This document shows positions 56,092-64,000 of a stretch of 64,000 bases of DNA, one piece after another; position 1 is the stretch's first letter; every line of letters begins with the position of its first letter. The notes under the pieces were generated by a model. The model was not told the DNA's origin. It did not search any database and worked only from the letters and a program-made list of their open reading frames with translations. The DNA is from Flavobacterium sp. (GTDB taxonomy: Bacteria; Bacteroidota; Bacteroidia; Flavobacteriales; Flavobacteriaceae): positions 117,505 through 181,504 of the forward strand of contig NZ_JANXTI010000031.1 in assembly GCF_025352425.1 (NCBI RefSeq), given 5' to 3'. A program made the position numbers and the translations under genes.

Positions 56092-56122
56092 TTTGATATT
56101 CGAATTATAGGTATTACTTTTG
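56092..56122 (+). promoter_or_regulatory. Promoter of the OmpA-family gene
   Basis: TTTG (56092-56095), 19 bases, TACTTTTG (56115-56122), 37 bases before the ATG. One of the best promoter matches in the window, consistent with a highly expressed porin. Confidence 0.7.
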
Positions 56123-56159
56123 TTCATTATAATTATTATAATCTAATCAAATTTTAAGT

Positions 56160-57554
56160 ATGAAACATCTTAACAAATTATTCGTTGCTTTGGTAATGTT
56201 AGCTGGATTCAGCTCGCAAGCTCAGGACAGTAACAATCCTTGGGCGATTTCGTTTGGGGCTAACGCAGTAGATACTAGAGTAAGTGCTGCTACTAAACTG
56301 GAGGACCAATTTTCTCAGTTCTTTAATGCTAAAGATAACTGGAATATCCTACCTTCTGTGTCTTATTTAAACGTATCTAAATACGTAGGAAGTAATTTCT
56401 CTTTTGGAGTTACAGGGTCTATTAACAAGATAAGTAGATACGTACTACCAAGAGTTGGAGAAGGACCTTACACAGTAGTTAATCCTGGAGATTTAAATTA
56501 TTATGCAGTTGACGGAGTAATTAATTACAGCTTAATGAGCCTAATAAAATCTAAAACAATCGATCCTTCCATTCATATCGGTGGAGGTTATACCTGGATT
56601 GGTGACGAAATGCGCGCAGGTACATTAAACGGAGGTTTAGGGTTAACTTATTGGTTTACTGAAATGGTAGGTTTAACATACCGCGCTACTTACAAACAAT
56701 CTTTCGAAGATCTTCGTGAAGATATGCCATCACATATGCAACATTTTGGTGGACTTATTTTCAAATTTGGAGGTAAAGATACAGACGGTGACGGAATCTA
56801 TGATAAAGACGATGCTTGTCCGGAAGTTGCCGGTTTGAAACAATTCAACGGATGTCCTGATACAGATGGTGACGGAATTACTGATGCTAGCGATTCTTGT
56901 CCAGATGTTGCCGGACCAGCTGAATTTAATGGTTGTCCTGACACTGATGGCGACGGAATCGCTGACAAAGATGATGCTTGTCCAGATGTTGCTGGTTTAA
57001 AATCTTTAAACGGTTGTCCTGATGCTGATGGCGACGGTATCGCAGATAAAGATGATAAATGTCCAACCGTTAAAGGTCCAAGAGAGAATGCAGGTTGCCC
57101 TTATCCAGACAGAGATAACGATGGCGTTCTTGACAAAGATGATAAATGTCCGGATGTAGCTGGTACTGTTGCTAACAATGGTTGTCCAGAGGCTACTGAA
57201 GAAGCTATAAAAAGATTAAATGACTATGCCAAAACTATCTTGTTCGATAGTGGTAAAGCTTCATTTAAACAACAAACTTACCCAGTATTACAAGCTATTA
57301 CAGCTATCTTGAAAGAGTATCCAAACTCTAACTTCTCTATTGAAGGTCACACAGATAGTGATGGTAAAGACGCTTACAACCAAAAATTGTCTGAAGACAG
57401 AGCGGCGGCGGTTAGAAACTATATAATTGACCAAGGTATTGCTTCGGGAAGATTATCATCTATAGGTTACGGAGAGTCAAAACCAATTGACACTAACAAA
57501 ACTGCAGCTGGTAAAGCTAACAACAGAAGAACAGAAGTAAAATTAATAAAATAA
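56160..57554 (+). CDS. OmpA-family outer-membrane protein with thrombospondin type 3 repeats
   Basis: 464 residues. Signal peptide ([22 protein letters not shown] region), an N-terminal eight-strand-type barrel (about 25-205), five calcium-binding thrombospondin type 3 repeats (DTDGDGI.DKDDACP pattern, about 207-345), and a C-terminal OmpA peptidoglycan-binding domain ([39 protein letters not shown]). It resembles the abundant OprF/OmpA-type porin of flavobacteria, tethering outer membrane to cell wall. Own promoter and terminator. Confidence 0.94.
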   Translation: MKHLNKLFVALVMLAGFSSQAQDSNNPWAISFGANAVDTRVSAATKLEDQFSQFFNAKDNWNILPSVSYLNVSKYVGSNFSFGVTGSINKISRYVLPRVGEGPYTVVNPGDLNYYAVDGVINYSLMSLIKSKTIDPSIHIGGGYTWIGDEMRAGTLNGGLGLTYWFTEMVGLTYRATYKQSFEDLREDMPSHMQHFGGLIFKFGGKDTDGDGIYDKDDACPEVAGLKQFNGCPDTDGDGITDASDSCPDVAGPAEFNGCPDTDGDGIADKDDACPDVAGLKSLNGCPDADGDGIADKDDKCPTVKGPRENAGCPYPDRDNDGVLDKDDKCPDVAGTVANNGCPEATEEAIKRLNDYAKTILFDSGKASFKQQTYPVLQAITAILKEYPNSNFSIEGHTDSDGKDAYNQKLSEDRAAAVRNYIIDQGIASGRLSSIGYGESKPIDTNKTAAGKANNRRTEVKLIK

Positions 57555-57574
57555 TTTTTTCTAAATAATTTAAG

Positions 57575-57604
57575 AAACGCCTCGATTTATCGGGGCGTTT
57601 TTTT
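57575..57604 (+). terminator. Terminator after the OmpA-family gene
   Basis: AAACGCCTCGA (57575-57585) pairs with TCGGGGCGTTT (57590-57600), one wobble, then T-run. Confidence 0.9.
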
Positions 57605-57615
57605 ATTTTTATAGA

Positions 57616-60369
57616 ATGTCAAAACCAACCTTTCTTCATCAACTTGCCCAGGAAATTTTAAAAAATTATTCTGACAACTTATCGGAATTGACCATTGTTT
57701 TACCCAACAAAAGAGCAAAGGTTTTCTTGCTGGAAGAATTTAAAAAGGTAGTTTTAAATAATGTCTTTGCGCCCGAGATAATAAGTATTGAAGAGTTTGT
57801 TCAGGATATTGCCGGTATTCGTTCGGTGGATAGCGTTGAATTGCTGTTTGAGTTTTATGAAGTGTACCTTTCTTTAACAAAAGACAATCCGGATTCTTTT
57901 GAAAACTTTGCCAATTGGGCCAAAACGGTACTCCAGGATTTCAACGAAATAGACCGCTATTTATTAAATGCTGACAAAATTTTAAAATACCTTGAAGATA
58001 TTAAGGATATTGAGCATTGGTCAGTTGATGTAGATAAAAGAACAGATTTGATAGAGAAGCATTTGCTATTCTGGAAGAAACTACCGGAATATTATCATTC
58101 ATTGTATCAGCATTTATTAAATAAAGGTATTGGTTATCAGGGTTTGATTTATCGCGAAGCTGTTGAAAATCTAAATCATTTCTCTGAAAATAATAATGAT
58201 AAGCAATTTGTTTTTGCGGGTTTCAATGCGCTCAATCAAGCCGAAGAAAAGATTATTCAGCATCTGTTAGCAATTGATGTTGCCAAAATTTATTGGGATA
58301 TTGACGAAACCTTGCTCCACGATTCGTTTCATGACGCCGGGCTTTTCCAAAGAAAGTTTAAGTCGGAATGGATTTATTATAAAACACACCCTTATGAATG
58401 GATTTCGAATGATTTTAAAACCGAGAAAAACATTCATGTCATTGCTACTTCAAAATCCATAGGACAGGCTAAAATAGCCGGGAGCATTATCGAAGAATAT
58501 GGCTCTAAAGGAAGTCTGCAAAATGTGGCGTTAGTATTGGGAGAAGAGAGTTTGTTACTGCCTATGTTGTATGCTTTACCCGCTAATGTTGATGCACTGA
58601 ATATTACGATGGGGTTTTCAAGCAAAAACAATCCTGCGCAGTTACTGATTGCAAAACTATTCAAATTACACACCAATGCCTTAACCAGAAATCCATCAGG
58701 GTATGTGATGTATTATAAGGATGTTCTGGATATCCTGACGCATCCACTTATTGAACCTTACCTAAATGCTAATGAATTGGTTTCCATAATTAATAAGAAC
58801 AACTATTCATTTATTACTCATAAAAAGCTCGAAGAACTTTATGCCAAAGACAATGAGTTGTTTTCGCTATTGTTCCAAAAATGGGATGCGGGATCAGTAA
58901 TTGTTTTAGAAAATGTAGCTCAGATTTTGTTAAAAATCAAAAGCAATTTGAGTTATGAAAACGAAGAAGAAAAGATAACAAATGCTTTTGTGTACTCGAT
59001 TTTTAAAGTCATCAACAAAATGATTTCTTATTTTTCCGAACATCATTCCATAAACGACCTCAAAACGTTACAGGCTATTTACAAACAAGTCATAGATGTA
59101 GCCGAAGTTTCCTTTGAAGGCGAACCTTTGAGCGGCTTGCAGGTTATGGGTGTGTTGGAAAGCCGCGTATTAGACTTTGAAACTGTAATTATCACTTCGG
59201 TAAATGAAGGCAAATTTCCAGCGGGAAAATCAATAAATTCCTTTATTCCGTATGATGTGAAATTGCAATATGGACTGCCCACCTACAAAGAAAAAGACGC
59301 TATTTACACCTATCATTTCTATCATTTGCTGCAGCGTGCCAAAAACATTTATTTACTTTATAATTCCGATAGCCAAGGTTTTGATGCTGGCGAAAAAAGT
59401 CGTTTCATCACACAATTGGAAATTGAAAAACAACCCAATCACAACCTGACATTCCAATATTATAATCCCGATGTGCCAAATATTGCCCATCAGCCAATAG
59501 TTGTTCCAAAGACAGAAAGCGTCATGACCCGCCTTCGCGAAATAGCCGAAAAAGGATTTTCACCGTCTTCCTTGACGACGTATATCCGCAATCCGATTCA
59601 GTTTTATTTTCAACGGGTTTTGCGTATTTCGGAAACCGATGAGGTCGAGGAGAGCATTGCGGTAAATACGTTGGGAACCATTATACACGGTGCATTGGAA
59701 GAATTATACAAGCCATACATTGGCCGTATTTTGACCATTGACGATATCAGTAGCGCTATGTCAAAAATTGATTCAGAAGTCCTGAACCAATTCAAAAAAA
59801 TCTACAAAGAAGGGGAAATCAATAAAGGAAGAAACCTGTTAGCGTTTGAAGTCGCAAAGCGAAATGTCCTAAATTTTCTAAAACTCGAACTTGAATCGAT
59901 TAAAAATGGTGATGAAATTCAAATTATTGGTTTAGAAGTGGAGCTATCCCAAACTTTACATCATCCCGATTTGCCTTTTCCGGTTAAAATTGGCGGGAAA
60001 GTTGACCGCATCGAACTTCATAAAGGCAGAATCCGAATCGTTGATTACAAGACTGGAAAAGTCGAACAGCGAAACGTAACACTTAAAGAGTGGAAGGGTT
60101 TAACAGACGACATCAAAAACGAAAAGATTATCCAGGTTATGGCGTATGCTTTTATGTATCAGGAAATAGCGAGCGGTCAGGAAATGGAAGTTGGCATTAT
60201 TTCATTCAAGAATCTAAAATCGGGATTTTTGCCTTTTCAGTTCAAACAGGAAAAAGATATTGCGGCTGTAATTTCCATCGAAATCATGGAAAACTATTTG
60301 GAACAGCTTGTGATTTTATTAAAGGAAATTTTGAATGTTGATGTTCCTTTTGAGGAGAAAGTTATTTAA
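57616..60369 (+). CDS. AddB-like PD-(D/E)XK nuclease
   Basis: 917 residues. The N-terminal part resembles an inactivated superfamily-1 helicase (LTIVLPNKRAKVFLLEEF, SVNEGKFPAGKS) and lacks a proper Walker A. The C-terminal nuclease domain has TLGTIIHGALEEL, KVDRIEL and IVDYKTGKVEQ. The Fe-S cysteine seen in AddB/RecB-like nucleases (normally in a YxxCP.F motif) is replaced: the sequence reads TYIRNPIQFYF, and I see no compensating Cys cluster. It should pair with the AddA-like protein upstream. Its stop overlaps the convergent hydrolase gene by four bases. Confidence 0.85.
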   Translation: MSKPTFLHQLAQEILKNYSDNLSELTIVLPNKRAKVFLLEEFKKVVLNNVFAPEIISIEEFVQDIAGIRSVDSVELLFEFYEVYLSLTKDNPDSFENFANWAKTVLQDFNEIDRYLLNADKILKYLEDIKDIEHWSVDVDKRTDLIEKHLLFWKKLPEYYHSLYQHLLNKGIGYQGLIYREAVENLNHFSENNNDKQFVFAGFNALNQAEEKIIQHLLAIDVAKIYWDIDETLLHDSFHDAGLFQRKFKSEWIYYKTHPYEWISNDFKTEKNIHVIATSKSIGQAKIAGSIIEEYGSKGSLQNVALVLGEESLLLPMLYALPANVDALNITMGFSSKNNPAQLLIAKLFKLHTNALTRNPSGYVMYYKDVLDILTHPLIEPYLNANELVSIINKNNYSFITHKKLEELYAKDNELFSLLFQKWDAGSVIVLENVAQILLKIKSNLSYENEEEKITNAFVYSIFKVINKMISYFSEHHSINDLKTLQAIYKQVIDVAEVSFEGEPLSGLQVMGVLESRVLDFETVIITSVNEGKFPAGKSINSFIPYDVKLQYGLPTYKEKDAIYTYHFYHLLQRAKNIYLLYNSDSQGFDAGEKSRFITQLEIEKQPNHNLTFQYYNPDVPNIAHQPIVVPKTESVMTRLREIAEKGFSPSSLTTYIRNPIQFYFQRVLRISETDEVEESIAVNTLGTIIHGALEELYKPYIGRILTIDDISSAMSKIDSEVLNQFKKIYKEGEINKGRNLLAFEVAKRNVLNFLKLELESIKNGDEIQIIGLEVELSQTLHHPDLPFPVKIGGKVDRIELHKGRIRIVDYKTGKVEQRNVTLKEWKGLTDDIKNEKIIQVMAYAFMYQEIASGQEMEVGIISFKNLKSGFLPFQFKQEKDIAAVISIEIMENYLEQLVILLKEILNVDVPFEEKVI

Positions 60370-61148
60370 ACTTTCTTTAAAAAATCAATCATAACTTTCT
60401 TTAATTCCATTTTATTTTCAATATGTGACATGTGTCCATCAGGGAAAGAGGTGAGTTCCACTTTAGTTCCTTCAATTTGGTCAATGTTTTCATGATAGGG
60501 AAGCACGCCATCTTTTTTACCCAAAACCAACTGAATAGGATAAAGAGCAAAATGCAGCAGCACTTCACGGTCTTTCCTTATTTTCATGCCTTCAAGAGAA
60601 GCAACAATTCCCTGCAAAGGCGTTTTTAAGGCCTGGAGTTTTACTTCTTCAATTTCCTTAGCCAATAGTTCACGGTTGTCTTCACTAAATAAATTTGCAA
60701 TAGACATTCGTACAAAGTTGGTGTGGTTTTGTTTTACCGCTTTAACGGCCCTGTCCCGATTGGTTTTTCGTTCGTCACTGTCAGCACGAGCAGTCGAGTT
60801 TAAAAGAAACAAACCTTTCATATAATCCGGAAATAATTCGGCGAAAGCCAAGGCCACATAACCGCCAAGAGAATGACCAACGAGAACCGCTTTTCTGATT
60901 TTCAATGCATGTAAAACAGCATGCGCCATATCGGCCTGATCTTCCATAGAATGGACATAACCCAAACATTCTGTTCCACCATGACCTAATAAATCGATGG
61001 TGATAATCCTGTATTTCGTGCTTAGTTCGGGGATGAAGGCACGCCACATGGTTTTATTCTCGAGAAAACCGTGCAGTAAAACCACAGCCATGCCTTTACC
61101 TTCGTCGGTATAGGAGATTTTCGTGTTTTTATAGGTAAGCAGTTTCAT
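60366..61148 (-). CDS. Alpha/beta hydrolase
   Basis: 260 residues. Oxyanion-hole motif LLHGFLENKTMW (25-36), nucleophile elbow VGHSLGGYVALAF with the catalytic Ser, Asp expected near VLGKKDGVLPY and His in PDGHMSHIE. The substrate is not evident; esterases, haloperoxidase-like and MhpC-like enzymes share this layout. Overlaps the AddB-like gene end to end by four bases. Confidence 0.9.
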   Translation of the reverse strand: MKLLTYKNTKISYTDEGKGMAVVLLHGFLENKTMWRAFIPELSTKYRIITIDLLGHGGTECLGYVHSMEDQADMAHAVLHALKIRKAVLVGHSLGGYVALAFAELFPDYMKGLFLLNSTARADSDERKTNRDRAVKAVKQNHTNFVRMSIANLFSEDNRELLAKEIEEVKLQALKTPLQGIVASLEGMKIRKDREVLLHFALYPIQLVLGKKDGVLPYHENIDQIEGTKVELTSFPDGHMSHIENKMELKKVMIDFLKKV

Positions 61149-61262
61149 GCTTCAAAAATAAGGTTTTGGGAGGGAAGAAGCAAGATGCAAGAGACAAGAA
61201 AAGCAAATCAATAACATCTTTATTTCCGATTACTTACTCTATTTTTAATCAAGAAATGACAA

Positions 61263-61493
61263 TAAATATATCACATATATTATATAATATTTCTAAATAG
61301 TTTATTTGTATTTCTAGTTTGTCATTTATTATATTTATTCAATTTGTTTATATTTCTATTTAATCTGTTTATATTTTTATTATATTGATTTGGATTTATA
61401 ATTTATCATATACTGTTTCTATCATATATGTTTTTATTTCACAAATACTATATACTATTTCTATATTGATATTTTTTATATCTTTATCTCAAT
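61263..61493 (+). repeat. 21-bp phased TTTCTA array upstream of an HTH gene
   Basis: Exact TTTCTA copies at 61290, 61311, 61353, 61416 and 61458; every interval is a multiple of 21 bases. Intermediate phases hold near matches (TTTTTA at 61374, TTTATA at 61395, TTTCAC at 61437). The region is extremely AT-rich and ends just before the small DNA-binding-type gene at 61509. The rest of 61149-61262 shows nothing notable. Confidence 0.7.
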
Positions 61494-61508
61494 GAAAAAG
61501 CACAGTTT

Positions 61509-61841
61509 ATGATAGATACAGGAAAAATGATTCTCGATTACATCACTAAAAACAAGATGTCGAAAACCGAATTAGGGAATAAGATTGACCGTAGAGGAAT
61601 TTCAATTACTAATTACACAAGGACTAAAGGCATTCATACAGGAATCCTTTTAAACATTTCGCATGCTGTAAAGCACAACTTCTTTAGGGATATTGCCGAC
61701 CAGTTACCAGCCGACTATACCTACATTAAGCCGGAAGACATGACTTTGCATAAAGAAAAAGACAATCTGATTGCGGAACTGCAGGAAGAAAACAAGGTGC
61801 TGAAGATTCAGAATGAGATATTGTTGAGGATAAAAGGTTAA
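61509..61841 (+). CDS. Small helix-turn-helix-like protein with C-terminal coiled coil
   Basis: 110 residues. The first ~65 residues look like a Xre-type HTH (MILDYITKNKMSKTELGNKI, then a putative recognition helix ISITNYTRTK and AVKHNFFRDIADQLP). The C-terminal ~30 residues form a heptad-rich coiled coil (NLIAELQEENKVLKIQNEIL), suggesting oligomers. Similar small regulators are frequent in Flavobacteriia. It is directly downstream of the phased 21-bp repeat array, so autoregulation or array binding is a plausible inference. Confidence 0.75.
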   Translation: MIDTGKMILDYITKNKMSKTELGNKIDRRGISITNYTRTKGIHTGILLNISHAVKHNFFRDIADQLPADYTYIKPEDMTLHKEKDNLIAELQEENKVLKIQNEILLRIKG

Positions 61842-61874
61842 TTACGAATACAATTACCTAAAAAAGAATAAGTC

Positions 61875-62264
61875 ATGTTCACCATCCAACAAATAAAAGA
61901 AGCGCATTCTAAAGTAAAAAACGGCGCCGATTTCCCTAAGTATATGCAGGATATTATTGCGCTTGGCGTAATTTCTTTTGAGACTTTTGTTTTTGACAAC
62001 CACACTAATTATTGTGGAAAAGATAATTTTAAAGTTTCATCTGAAGGTTTTTCAGAAGGGCTTTCCATTGCAGATGAAACAAACATTGAGCGATTCAAAG
62101 CAGATTTAAAAGCGCATCAACAAGGTAAAACGGATTATAAAACCTTTCTTTTGGATTGTGCCAAATCAGGTGTGGAAAAATGGATTGTTATTATGGATAA
62201 AAAAACCTGCGCTTATTATAATAACGCAGGAAATGAAATCTTCGTGGAAACTATTCCAATATAA
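61875..62264 (+). CDS. DUF1398 domain protein
   Basis: 129 residues matching the DUF1398 (YbcV-like) pattern: FTIQQIKEAHSKVKNGADFP at the start, FETFVFDNHTNYCG in the middle and KSGVEKWIVIMDKKTCAYYN near the end. Cytoplasmic, function unknown. Begins 33 bases after the HTH gene on the same strand; co-transcription is possible. Confidence 0.85.
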   Translation: MFTIQQIKEAHSKVKNGADFPKYMQDIIALGVISFETFVFDNHTNYCGKDNFKVSSEGFSEGLSIADETNIERFKADLKAHQQGKTDYKTFLLDCAKSGVEKWIVIMDKKTCAYYNNAGNEIFVETIPI

Positions 62265-62313
62265 AAACGACCCACTTCCGTGAGCCGTCTATCATCTATT
62301 TTCTTTCCTCTAA

Positions 62314-63606
62314 CTAAGAATTCATCATCGATTCAATTTCCTCCACTTCAATTGGAATGTTTCTCATTAAATTGAAAGGCTCTCCGTCGGGCTGAATCAC
62401 AACATCATCCTCAATACGGATTCCGAAACCTTCTGCAGGAATATAAATCCCAGGTTCAACGGTAAACACCATATTGGCCTTCATTGGTTCGTGTAAGAGT
62501 CCGTAATCATGCGTGTCCAATCCCATTTGGTGCGAGGTTCCGTGCATGAAATATTTTTTATAAGCCGGCCATTCCGGATTTTCATTTTGCACATCGGCAC
62601 TATCAATCAATCCCAAGCCGAGTAATTCTGAAGTCATTATTTTGCCCACTTCTATATGGTATTGTTTCCAGAGATTACCAATGGTCAGCATTTTTGTTGC
62701 TTCATTTTTCACCCGCAACACGGCATTGTAAACTTCTTTTTGTCTTGCCGTAAATCTTCCCGAAACAGGAACCATCCTGGTCATATCGCTGGAATAATTG
62801 GCATATTCGGCACCAACATCCAGCAAAATCAAATCACCGGCTTTGCAGGGTTGGTTGTTTTCAATATAATGTAATACATTGGCGTTATTTCCTGATGCGA
62901 TGATTGGTGTATAGGCAAACCCTTTCGAACGGTTTCGGATGAATTCATGCGCAAATTCGGCTTCGATTTCATACTCGGTAACGTTTGGTTTTACAAATTT
63001 TAATACCCTTCGATACCCTTTTTCGGTAATATTACACGCTTCCTGAATCAAATCAAGTTCTTCCTTTTCCTTTACGGAACGAATGCGTTGCAAAATAGGA
63101 TTGGCTTTCTCCACTTTGTGTGCGGGATAATTCTCTTTCCACCATTTTACAAAACGCGCTTCACGGGTTTCCGTTTCAATCGAGGCACGATAATGTTCGT
63201 TGGTATTGATATACATCGTTTCCGCGTAAGCCATAACTTCCTTTAAAGTCTTGTGGAAATCCTGTAGCCAAATCACTGATTTGATTCCGGAAACTTCATA
63301 AGCCCGGTCTTTCGTCAGTTTTTCACCTTCCCAAATGGCAATATGTTCGTTGGTTTCTTTTAGAAACAATACTTCTTTCAAATGCTCATAAGGTGCATCA
63401 GGGAAAAGCAGTAAAATACTTTCTTCCTGGTCAACGCCGGATAAATAAAATATATCCCGGTGTTGTTCGAAAGGCAGTGAACTATCGGCAGAAACCGGAT
63501 AAATATCATTGGAATTAAACACAGCAACACTGTTGGGTTTCATTTGCGCTGTGAATTTGGCTCTGTTTTTTATGAACAGATTGCGGTCTATTTGATGGTA
63601 TTTCAT
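62314..63606 (-). CDS. Xaa-Pro aminopeptidase P family protein
   Basis: 430 residues from the ATG at 63606 (MKYHQIDRNLFI); an upstream in-frame ATG at 63642 would add 12 residues. The N-terminal creatinase-like domain (FYLSGVDQEESILLLFP) precedes the pita-bread metallopeptidase. Metal ligands are expected in LLDVGAEYANYSSDMTR (two Asp), MHGTSHQMGLDTHD (His), FTVEPGIYIP (Glu) and GIRIEDDVVI (Glu). Removes N-terminal residues preceding proline. Cytoplasmic. Confidence 0.94.
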   Translation of the reverse strand: MKYHQIDRNLFIKNRAKFTAQMKPNSVAVFNSNDIYPVSADSSLPFEQHRDIFYLSGVDQEESILLLFPDAPYEHLKEVLFLKETNEHIAIWEGEKLTKDRAYEVSGIKSVIWLQDFHKTLKEVMAYAETMYINTNEHYRASIETETREARFVKWWKENYPAHKVEKANPILQRIRSVKEKEELDLIQEACNITEKGYRRVLKFVKPNVTEYEIEAEFAHEFIRNRSKGFAYTPIIASGNNANVLHYIENNQPCKAGDLILLDVGAEYANYSSDMTRMVPVSGRFTARQKEVYNAVLRVKNEATKMLTIGNLWKQYHIEVGKIMTSELLGLGLIDSADVQNENPEWPAYKKYFMHGTSHQMGLDTHDYGLLHEPMKANMVFTVEPGIYIPAEGFGIRIEDDVVIQPDGEPFNLMRNIPIEVEEIESMMNS

Positions 63607-63786
63607 TTGGATAATTTGATAATGTGGTAATTTGAAAATCATTTCTTCAAAAATACGTTAATAGTCAAAATAAATTGAAAAAACGTTCGTTGAATTTATA
63701 CTTCAAATGTAATAAAAATTGTTTTTTACCGTTATCCGTAAAAGAAATCTATTAAATTCGCCTCAGAATTAATCCATTAAATCAAG

Positions 63787-63831
63787 ATGAAAAAAGCATA
63801 TATTTTAGTATTGTTAACCCGTTGGGTGTAA
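63787..63831 (+). pseudogene. Truncated signal-peptide remnant
   Basis: Reads MKKAYILVLLTRWV then stop. The first ten residues look like a normal flavobacterial signal-peptide start that is abruptly interrupted, which suggests a broken gene or insertion boundary. Could be a chance short frame. Confidence 0.35.
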
Positions 63832-63866
63832 TTATTTAAAGTAAAAATAAATTGATTAAATATTGG

Positions 63867-63893
63867 TCAAGATACTGAAATTCAGTATCTTGA
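63867..63893. promoter_or_regulatory. Perfect palindrome, possible operator
   Basis: Thirteen-base arms (TCAAGATACTGAA / TTCAGTATCTTGA) around a single central A, 23 bases before the ATG of the last gene. No T-run. It could be an operator or recombination site. Confidence 0.5.
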
Positions 63894-63916
63894 TGTCGCC
63901 AAACAAACCAATATCT

Positions 63917-64000
63917 ATGTCAAATATAGTAAAAAATTATTTTAGAGTTTTAGAAGTTATAAGTTCCTTGGGTTGCCAATTAGAATATAAATCTGGCGTT
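63917..64000 (+). CDS. Unknown protein (partial, first 28 codons)
   Basis: Open frame from ATG to the right edge, beginning MSNIVKNYFRVLEVISSLG. Too short to classify. Preceded by a perfect palindrome and a broken signal-peptide start, so it may belong to accessory DNA. Confidence 0.4.
   Translation, partial: MSNIVKNYFRVLEVISSLGCQLEYKSGV

Noticed and set aside
51656..60369. AddA-like/AddB-like pair as a phage-defence system
   Set aside because: Features fit ordinary double-strand-break repair (AddAB). No accessory defence gene adjoins them.
62265..62313. Possible terminator after the DUF1398 gene
   Set aside because: The CCCAC/GTGAG pairing has several mismatches and is too weak to call.
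1..64000. CRISPR arrays, tRNA, rRNA, integrase or transposase genes
   Set aside because: None seen on either strand by eye. The periodic arrays found have 10-, 11- or 21-base periods without spacers, so they are not CRISPRs.

Overview
This window is a stretch of chromosome from a member of the Bacteroidota, almost certainly Flavobacterium or a close relative. The DNA is AT-rich. Many intergenic regions carry the Bacteroidota promoter pattern TTG-N17-23-TAnnTTTG and A-rich leaders without Shine-Dalgarno sites. The genes include type IX secretion (T9SS) markers: a PorP/SprF-like protein, a giant adhesin with a gliding-type C-terminal domain, and PorZ. Conserved flavobacterial neighbourhoods are present, such as acpP-fabF-rnc-pyk and ileS-dksA-like-lspA.

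Layout. 1-8018: start of a PorP/SprF gene and a 2611-residue surface protein, both on minus. 8.2-15 kb: hflX, an exported flavobacterial family protein, gdhA, porZ-recO. 15.2-25.2 kb: ileS, a DksA-like protein, lspA, a folate enzyme, uvrC, a patatin/Omp85-type protein. 25.2-35.5 kb: amino-acid permease, aromatic catabolism (hmgA, hppD, kynA), DUF3108, M23 peptidase, pgi, small membrane protein, RlpA. 35.5-43.9 kb: CYTH, dinB, BI-1, pyk, IPExxxVDY, rnc, fabF, acpP, purN, rnhA. 43.9-46.6 kb: an accessory insertion of an unknown gene, a beta-CASP-like MBL-fold protein and a PD-(D/E)XK nuclease-like protein. 47-64 kb: PfkB kinase, divergent PurF paralogue, two tandem small-RNA-like units, sodA, GNAT, AddA-like and AddB-like proteins separated by kbl and an OmpA porin, alpha/beta hydrolase, a small HTH protein, DUF1398, aminopeptidase P, and a disturbed right edge.

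How the genes work together. Most of the window is housekeeping: tRNA charging, lipoprotein processing, purine synthesis, fatty-acid synthesis, glycolysis, DNA repair. Tyrosine breakdown (hppD then hmgA) and tryptophan breakdown (kynA) sit together. The T9SS genes suggest surface adhesin export.

The least ordinary features are: (1) a 21-bp phased array of TTTCTA motifs upstream of a small predicted DNA-binding protein; (2) twin small-RNA-like units, each made of a promoter box, an identical hairpin and its own terminator, between the PurF paralogue and sodA; (3) the two-nuclease insertion at rnhA, whose far side carries a diverged second copy of the rnhA 3' end; (4) three copies of an intergenic palindromic repeat with covarying stems; (5) short palindromes inside recO and the folate cyclo-ligase gene. 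I see no tRNA, rRNA, CRISPR array, transposase or integrase.
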